Source: Paraspadella gotoi (taxonomy: Eukaryota > Chaetognatha). Taken from it: a stretch of DNA of 64,000 bases. A program made the position numbers and the translations under genes. The stretch spans positions 5,957,525 to 6,021,524 of the forward strand of contig CM119268.1 of NCBI GenBank assembly GCA_051294375.1, written 5' to 3'. The notes beneath the pieces were generated by a model that saw only the letters and a list, made by a program, of their open reading frames with translations, had not been told where the DNA came from and did no database searches. The first letter of the stretch is position 1; each line of letters starts with the position of its first letter. Shown in pieces: positions 58,181-64,000 of this stretch.

Positions 58181-61100
58181 ACGTTTCTCGCAAAGAGGGC
58201 AGAGTGTGATGTTCATTGGCGGATTGCAGATTTCATCCGAGACGATGTCGTCCCCCCAATGACTCATTCCATAGATGAAGACGATGATGCCGACAATTGA
58301 TGCTGGGATCAACATCAAGATGTAGAACTCCAGCCAACTAAAAAGAAAACATTGATGTTGTTTTCCTCAGGATAAATTGCCATTATAATTTCATTCAGAC
58401 TTTTTTTATTTATTTATTTATTGATTTTTTTTAATTTTTGTATCAAATTATCATTTATCAAATTAGATTATTCGTTCATTCATTCATTTAGTCATTCATT
58501 TAGTCATTTATTGATTTTCATTCATTTCATTTTTGGAGGTTTCACTTTATATTCTATGTTTTATTTATTCATTCTTTCATTCGTTCAGTATTTCTTCAAT
58601 TCATTCATGCTTTCAATTCATACTTTTAATTCATTCATTCATTATTCACCCGAAGTAAAAAGCGATCCTTTCTCCGAAATAATCCCTGATGTAGTCAAGC
58701 GGTTGCATCTTGAAGAGACTGGTCCACGAACTCCAATAAGTACTGAGGACTTGACGTTTGTTGCGCCGAGTGCTGTCCACTTCACCTGAGAAGAAATTTA
58801 TGCTTTTTTCTGTTTACAAATTTTAAATAAATAAAATATTGGTCATTAGTATAACCAATATAAAAATTATTCATTCTTTTAATAAACAAGCTCTCATGCA
58901 CCTGACTTAGGACAATTGACATGCTATGACGGGTTAAGGCCTGACTAGTGACTACCTAATACAAGATAATAACATAGCAGGACTCTTCTCTCACACTCAA
59001 GTTTATTAACTCTCAGACTATTTGTGTCATGACTCATGAGACATCAATACTTTACGTACAAACTACTATTATTACTTAATTTAACTATAATTAACCTTCG
59101 TGCAAAGGATAAACTGCAGTGAAGACTCCATCAGCAACGAGCTTTGATATTCCATTGGCTTTCTCCTCTTTTCCTTCCTCATGGACCGAAGGAGGTTTTT
59201 CCAAATATTCAGTTCTCCTCAAGATGTAATTTACGATTCGACTCCTGAGCGGGAAAGTTGTCCAGTTAATCGTAAAGTTTATAAACTTGTAAGTTGAATG
59301 GAGATTTTAAATCATCTTTGTTTTGACGATTTTATGAAAGTCATTGAAATTAATAAAACTTTGTCATTATACTTTTAGATAAACAATATATATTTTTTTA
59401 AATTATATCAAACAATTCTGGATATAAAAGATTTATTAATTTTATTTGAACAAATTTTCATTAAAATTTATAAAAAAAAAACATTTATCACCAGTTTTTT
59501 GTGATGATTTCTCGACTGACCTGATTATCGGGGGAAAACATCTGTCCGGTCTCTCCAGATCGAACAAATACTTCTTATCGTTAGTGTAAGTCTCCATCAG
59601 TTGATTTACTTTCGAAGGCAAAATTTGTTCGTTTAGTCTGAAAGATGAAATTGAAAGATTTTAAATTATACATGGCGTTTGGGACAATGTCGTCATTTGT
59701 TAAAGCGTTAAATTTGGTCATTAGCGGCATTCGGTCATTGGCGGTATTTGGTCATTGCGGCATTTCGTCATTGGTGGCATTTGGTCATTGGCGGCATTTG
59801 GTCATTGGGGGCATTTAGTTATTGGCGTTATTTGGTCATTGGCGGCATTTGGTCTTTTAGTTCAGAACTGTTATATGTCTCTTGGCTATCATTGTCGTTG
59901 GTCGAATCATTAAAGTCATTGGCTTCATTGACGATGTTGCCGTCATTGTTGTCATTCGATGCTTGTGGTATCCTTGGCGTCATTAGGGTGGTCATTGCGT
60001 CATTGCTGCCAGCAGCATCACTATCGTAGTAAATTAAAAAAATGTTTCTTACTCATTCAACCGCAATAAAAAAAAGTTGATTTAAACGATAACTGATTAA
60101 GATCCGTATCAGTTTTCTCCGGAACCTAATATCCATGGTCCGACTAAAAAAAAACAAACCTACAAGCAGAAAGACAGAAAGACAAACCGAAAAAAAGACA
60201 GACGGGTAGTCAGACAGACGGTTTAAAAATAGTCCCTACTGACTTGAGCGGTTTTGTGAGGCAGGACAGAATTCCCTTGACGTTCGCCCTGAGGAGAGAA
60301 GCTCTCGTCGACATCCAACCTTTGTGTTGATTCGAGATTCGTGGATGAAGAGGCACTTGGACCTTTAATAGTTCAGCGTAGTTACTGGGGGGGGGAATTT
60401 GAAAATAACAATCGACGATGAAATAGTTTTAAATATTTAATAGATGAAATAGACTAAAGATAAAGACGGAAATCTATTTTCTTAGCAACTCGTGTTAGTT
60501 CTTTCTTTTACCACAATACAACCTTTAGCTCGTCACAAATTTTATTAAATGAATGGATAATTTTTATATTGGTTGTACCAATTTCATAAAATTCAGCTCC
60601 TTGTATTTTGATGCTGGGCGGAGTAATACTTAAGGGAGTGGTCTTTTCATACAATTGAAACTTTCTTTGAAACTTTCTTGTTGCGTCCACAATACCACTT
60701 TATTGATAGGGAAGCCAGGTACTCTGGGAGTGAATAAACGAGACTGTGAGAGAGTCTTGATCGAAAGCTTGCAGGGACCTGCTATGTCATTATCTCGTAA
60801 GAGTGATGCAGACCTTAAACCACCAAAGCCTGTCCAAAGTCAGGGGCAAGATAGCTTATTTATTAAACGAATGGATAATTTTTATATCGGTTGTACCAAT
60901 TTCATTTAAATAAATACCTAAACTCATTCTTACTATTCATTACCAATTTATTTATTTCATTTTAAAAATTACATATAAAAAAAAAGATGACAAACCTAAC
61001 GACATCGAAGGGCGCGTGAATCTTGACGAAGGTGACTCCGGCTCCTGGATCGACCACCTTCTTCTTTTCTCCTCCTCCCTCCACTTCCCCTTCATCCTCC

Positions 61101-62205
61101 TCTTCCGCAGCCTCGATCTCCATCTCCAATCCTTGTTCCTCCAATTTTCCCAAAAACGAATCGCGTCTCCAGGTCTTGAGTCTCTCGTCGTCGTCGTCGT
61201 ATTTTTTGAAGGCGACGACGACGTCGATTCGTCGAACTCCGTCGCGGAAGTTGAGGTCCCATCGAGCTGAGATGATTGGAGAATGAATTGAATCGAAGGA
61301 TCGATTTGACTTTCGATTGATAGATCGATTAATCGAATCGTCGATAGTTTAAATAAATTATTGATCTTTTAAGTGATTGGCTCCGTAATTGATCTAAAAT
61401 TTAATTTAGTGAGAAATAGATTTTTTTTATTGAATCACTAATTCATTGACTTCAATGAATTTTTTTTTCTTTTTTGACTGACCGATTGATTGATTATTTG
61501 ATATTTTATTGATTGAAAGATTGAAAGATTAAATATATAAATTATCCCAAATTGGATGGTTGATTTATTGAATGATTGATAAATTGCTTTATACAATGAT
61601 TGATAAAAAATAAAAAATATTAAATGATTTTTATAGACTTTCGATTTCGTTGTTTTAGGATTTAGGAAAAACAGTTTTTTGAAATGTTTTTGAAAGTTTT
61701 GAAACATGTCCAACTTACTTGTCATAAAAATTCGTTGCCACATTTCAAAAAACTTTTTTTCCTATAGGGTTTTTATTAAAGATGGCTCGATTCATGAATT
61801 TGAAAACTCATCAATTGATTGGTCCCTGAATTAAATAGATGATCTAATAAGGAATTGAATACTACATTTTGGTATTGTTTACTTGTTTATTTGTTTGTTT
61901 GTTTATTGTTTGTTTATTGGTTTACTTGTTTATTTGTTTACTCGTGAATCAAGTCATTTTTTTTATTGACTCCCTGATTTATTGATGAATTCATATATTT
62001 GTTGACTGACTGATTCGTTGATTAATCCTTTAAATTTCTAATGATTAATTCATTATTTTATTGACTGAATCACGTAGATCGATTCACCATTTTGATAAAA
62101 GTTTTCTTTTTCTTTTTTCACAGGAACGATTTCGACGATTTCGTCTTCAGTCGTGATTTCTTCCGTCGGCGTTGATTTAGAACTTTGCATTTCCAAGTCG
62201 CCCAT
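51652..62205 (-). CDS. Anoctamin (TMEM16) calcium-activated channel/scramblase
   Basis: Ten-helix membrane protein; relatives are Ca2+-activated Cl- channels or lipid scramblases. Exons in coding order: 62205-62088, 61266-60996, 60384-60244, 59637-59521, 59244-59096, 58785-58650, 58337-58183, 57718-57562, 57051-56874, microexon 56503-56492, 55915-55815, 55307-55165, 54831-54628, 54228-54032, 53050-52879, 52597-52405, 52245-52144, 51748-51652. Phases agree; 880 aa. The N-terminal domain has [11 protein letters not shown]; then come the [20 protein letters not shown] block and CPLCEK. Expected Ca2+-site acidic residues are present in [24 protein letters not shown] and [12 protein letters not shown]. 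The last helix is [17 protein letters not shown] and the tail ends MKRAKSE. The helix 7 region and AFQN are closest, in my memory of the family, to ANO1/ANO2. Channel versus scramblase cannot be told from sequence alone. The exon 1 donor (phase 1) is the least certain junction. Confidence 0.93.
53141..53290 (+). mobile_element. Dispersed repeat 'U' copy
   Basis: GAAATTGGTACAACTAATAT, then AATAAGCTATCTTGCCCCTG, GACAGGCTTTAATGGGTTAA and GCAAGATAATAACACAA. Lies in an anoctamin intron. The same blocks in order occur at 58848 (+) and in reverse at 60905-60752. Confidence 0.75.
54266..54345 (+). repeat. (CTTT)n microsatellite
   Basis: CTTT run with a degenerate continuation to about 54560, then (CT)n at 54575-54608, in an anoctamin intron. 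Confidence 0.9.
54975..55068 (+). repeat. (TGAA)n microsatellite
   Basis: About 23 TGAA units in an anoctamin intron. Confidence 0.95.
55410..55690 (+). mobile_element. tRNA-derived SINE with 'U'-type tail
   Basis: Head: CTCGGTGGCGTTGGAGGCAG, a CTTCCTCCCCAAC anticodon-like segment and a perfect box B region TTGGGTTCGAACCCC (about 55431-55498). Body: after ~80 bp it shares GCTATCTTGCCCTTGACTTT, GGTGGGTTAAAGCC and GTGCAAG with repeat family U. This suggests that U copies are 3' parts of this SINE. Confidence 0.75.
56492..56503 (-). CDS. Candidate 12-nt anoctamin microexon
   Basis: GCGGACGGCGAA (Ala-Asp-Gly-Glu) on the minus strand, preceded by a T-rich tract and AAG acceptor and followed by an ideal GTAAGT donor. 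It sits between two exons joined in phase 0, so it can be included or skipped without frame change. It would insert ADGE into an extracellular or intracellular loop after AAYP. Confidence 0.6.
56673..56727 (+). ncRNA. Hammerhead-ribozyme-like motif
   Basis: CTGATGA at 56677-56683, stem II GGCTT/AAGCC (56685-56689 with 56696-56700), GAAA at 56701-56704, a minimal stem III in ACATGT and a GTC cleavage triplet ending at 56710. Stem I pairs AATG (56673-56676) with CGTT (56711-56714), and a further TTTTT/AAAAA pairing is possible. One extra A (56684) separates the core from stem II, which may weaken activity. Penelope-like retroelements are known to carry hammerheads with very short stem III. Confidence 0.6.
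57190..57350 (-). mobile_element. tRNA-Gly-derived SINE, copy 3
   Basis: On the minus strand GCGGTGACTGGTGTCAGGAGGC continues with AAGTCATTCGCCTCCCGAC and a decayed T-arm. It is the same family as 40900-41060 and 16286-16440, here inside an anoctamin intron. Confidence 0.75.
57993..58175 (+). repeat. (CT)n tracts
   Basis: CT-rich run that reaches to within ten bases of the anoctamin exon at 58183-58337, on the donor side. Confidence 0.9.
58848..58990 (+). mobile_element. Dispersed repeat 'U' copy
   Basis: TATAACCAATATAAAAATTA then TTTTAATAAACAAGCT, CACCTGACTTAGGACA, GACGGGTTAAGGCC and ACAAGATAATAACATAGCAG match the 53141 copy in order. Confidence 0.7.
59705..59860 (+). repeat. 17-bp minisatellite (GGCGGCATTTGGTCATT)
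   Basis: About eight imperfect copies in an anoctamin intron, followed by looser GTCATT-rich sequence to 60000. The 93-codon plus-strand frame through it is repeat translation. Confidence 0.85.
60535..60905 (-). mobile_element. Two 'U' repeat copies in tandem orientation
   Basis: 60535-60600 carries the first part only (AATTGGTACAAC read backwards). 60752-60905 carries the full set of blocks in reverse, ending GGTTGTACCAATTTCATTT. Both lie in an anoctamin intron. Confidence 0.7.
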
Positions 62206-63420
62206 CGTCTCTTTCTGTTTTTTTGTTTTTGTTTCTGTTGTTTTGTTTCCGTTTTTTTTTTGTTGTTGTTGTTTTTGTTGTGTTGCTGTTTTGTTTATGT
62301 TTCGTTTTACATTTTGTTCCTTGTTTTTTTTCCGGGTTTGGTCGAAGGCTTAGCTTTCTACATTATCCGCTCCTCTTTTTTCTATTCAATCGGACTTTTA
62401 ATTCAAGAGAAAACAAAGTACATTTGTTTACAAACAACGGGTTTTTTATATTTAAAGAAACGGAATTATTGCGACTCTAGTCATCATCTGCGCTTAGTGA
62501 CTTAATTCAAATTCCTTTATTAGTTTTATTCAAAAAAATTTTTCTTGAAAACTATTCAGGTTAAATTTGTTTTCCTTTGATCGATTGAGTTTTGAAATGT
62601 AGATAAAAAATTAACATCAAAATGATAAGATTGGTAAAATTTGAAAAAATTTTAACCAGAGCCAAACATTTGAATGAAACTGAATCCCAGAAAATTCGTC
62701 GGGTTAATTTTTCATTCGTATAATTGCATAGTTATATTAGACTAATAAACAAGGATAAACTATTGAGCAATTTACAACAATACCATGTTGGAAGTTAAAA
62801 TTTTAGCCGAAACTTTTACCAAACTTTTCATAAATGTAATGATATATTTACGTCAAAAGCCTAATATGTATAAAAATTTCAAATTGAGTAGGTGGGAGCA
62901 AGTTGAGCAGACAAACAGACGTGACACCCAGACAGAGAGACGATTTATAATAACAGCGAATTTAAAAATCTATTAAATTCGTTGCTCTAGATTCGACAAC
63001 CCGACGTATGTAAATTTTACATTAAAGCAAGAAATTAAGAAAAAATGATGACGATGACTCGAAACTTAGAAATTCCGTAGGAAAAGAAAAAAAAAACCTG
63101 TTTTGTGACAAAACAAAACAAAAACCAGGAAAGAATTTTTTTTTGGTTTTCTGTTTTTAAAGTCGAGAATCGGACGTTTCTCCCTAATTCAAGTTTTGAT
63201 AGAAGCAGACGACGACGAACGACGACGACGATGTCGACGAACGACGATGACGACGACGAATAACCAAACCCAAAAATATCCCGAGGAGTTCAAAACACGA
63301 AATGTCCCAGCGGCTTAAATCTCGCGGCAGCAGCAGAAAAGAATAACAGCAGGAATTCGTGCGGCTGGCAGAGCGGCGGAGCAGCGGCGGAGGCTGTAAA
63401 CGAAGGATGTCAATGATAAT
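62206..63420 (-). promoter_or_regulatory. Upstream region of anoctamin gene
   Basis: 1.2 kb 5' of the start codon. It contains a T/G-rich run (62210-62340) and, at 63195-63400, the only CpG-rich stretch nearby (GACGA repeats, then GC-rich GGCAGAGCGGCGGAG). This is a reasonable place for the promoter or a non-coding first exon, but no TATA box was identified. Confidence 0.3.
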
Positions 63421-63464
63421 GATGATGATATTAATGTAGAATTTCAGAAAATATATATCAGCAT

Positions 63465-63580
63465 GTCTTAAATCTGGAGGCAGGATAGCTTTTTTATTGA
63501 TGATATTATAAAGTATTGTTAAGAATTTTCCTATTTTTACCCTAATAAATAACTTGGTTGTACCAATTTTTTATTAATTT
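63465..63580 (-). mobile_element. Dispersed repeat 'U' fragment
   Basis: GGAGGCAGGATAGCTTTTTT ... GGTTGTACCAATTTTTT is the reverse complement of the U family start, diverged in the middle. Confidence 0.55.
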
Positions 63581-63652
63581 TTGATATATCGTGTAAAAAA
63601 AGCTTTAATTAAACGAAAGATTAAATGATGGTCACGCAAAATCTTTCCTTTT

Positions 63653-63688
<36 letters not shown>

Positions 63689-64000
63689 TCCATCTTACTT
63701 TCTTTCATCTTTCTGTCCCTGTCGCCTCAGCCATAACTCGGACTTGTCACGTGATCGTAAATGAGACAATTAAAAATTATTTGTGAAACATTACAACTCG
63801 CACTAGCTAACACTAAGACTTAAAGCTAGCTTTTTAACAATTAAACTATTCAATTTTTAAATATTTAAATCTTTTAACTACTTTAATTTTTAAATCTTTA
63901 ACTTTTTAACTTTTTAACTCAACATCCCCTTAACTTCTCAACTCCTCATCTCGACTGCTGGACTCCTCAACTCGACTCCTCAACTCGACTCCTCAACTCG
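63581..64000. other. AT-rich end with (TTTC)n, no gene seen
   Basis: (TTTC)n at about 63650-63690. A pentamer-like CTCAACTCGA repeat begins near 63940 and runs off the window end. Confidence 0.5.

Overview
The window is nuclear DNA from an animal, most likely an arthropod or related invertebrate. I base this on spliced genes with GT-AG introns, TATA-type promoters, tRNA-derived SINEs, a Ty3/gypsy element and a very dense load of microsatellites in AT-rich DNA. I cannot name the species; a crustacean would fit but this is a guess. The assembly looks like short-read contigs extended with uncorrected long reads: it has 25-N gaps, near-duplicate blocks differing by single-base indels, and contig ends at microsatellites.

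Layout. 1-2115: four error-rich copies of a ~525-bp tandem unit. 2131-6630: a damaged Ty3/gypsy retrotransposon. 6731-18340: gene-poor, with several minisatellites, an inverted repeat with a hammerhead-like tail, and SINEs. 19558-22935: a three-exon gene for a type II membrane collagen-like C1q protein, whose second intron holds a wrong-way copy of exon 2. 24180-39540: blocks A, B, C and D, where B repeats A and C repeats D. I read B+C as one raw long read pasted between contigs A and D. Block B carries a ~1.08-kb GC-rich transposon-like insertion that is absent from A. 38172-40203: an essential (alkali) myosin light chain gene, with a broken copy in block C. 42103-44593: part of a gene whose product has two PxWK motifs. 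45131-50144: a complete ten-exon p38 MAP kinase gene. 51652-62205 (minus): a complete anoctamin (TMEM16) gene of 17 exons plus a candidate 12-nt microexon. It converges tail to tail with p38.

The exon models of p38 (359 aa), the light chain (149 aa), the C1q protein (354 aa) and the anoctamin (880 aa) were built by hand. Every splice phase agrees and the total lengths are divisible by three. The genes are unrelated in pathway: stress kinase, muscle motor subunit, membrane channel or scramblase, and secreted-type recognition domain. I see no operon-like logic between them.

The less ordinary content is: hammerhead-ribozyme-like motifs of the kind known from Penelope-like elements; a filled/empty-site pair for a GC-rich inverted-repeat element; a CCAAT plus E2F-like 33-bp tandem at the p38 3' end; a perfect 11-bp array inside p38; and three or four SINE-like families, one clearly derived from tRNA-Gly(CCC).
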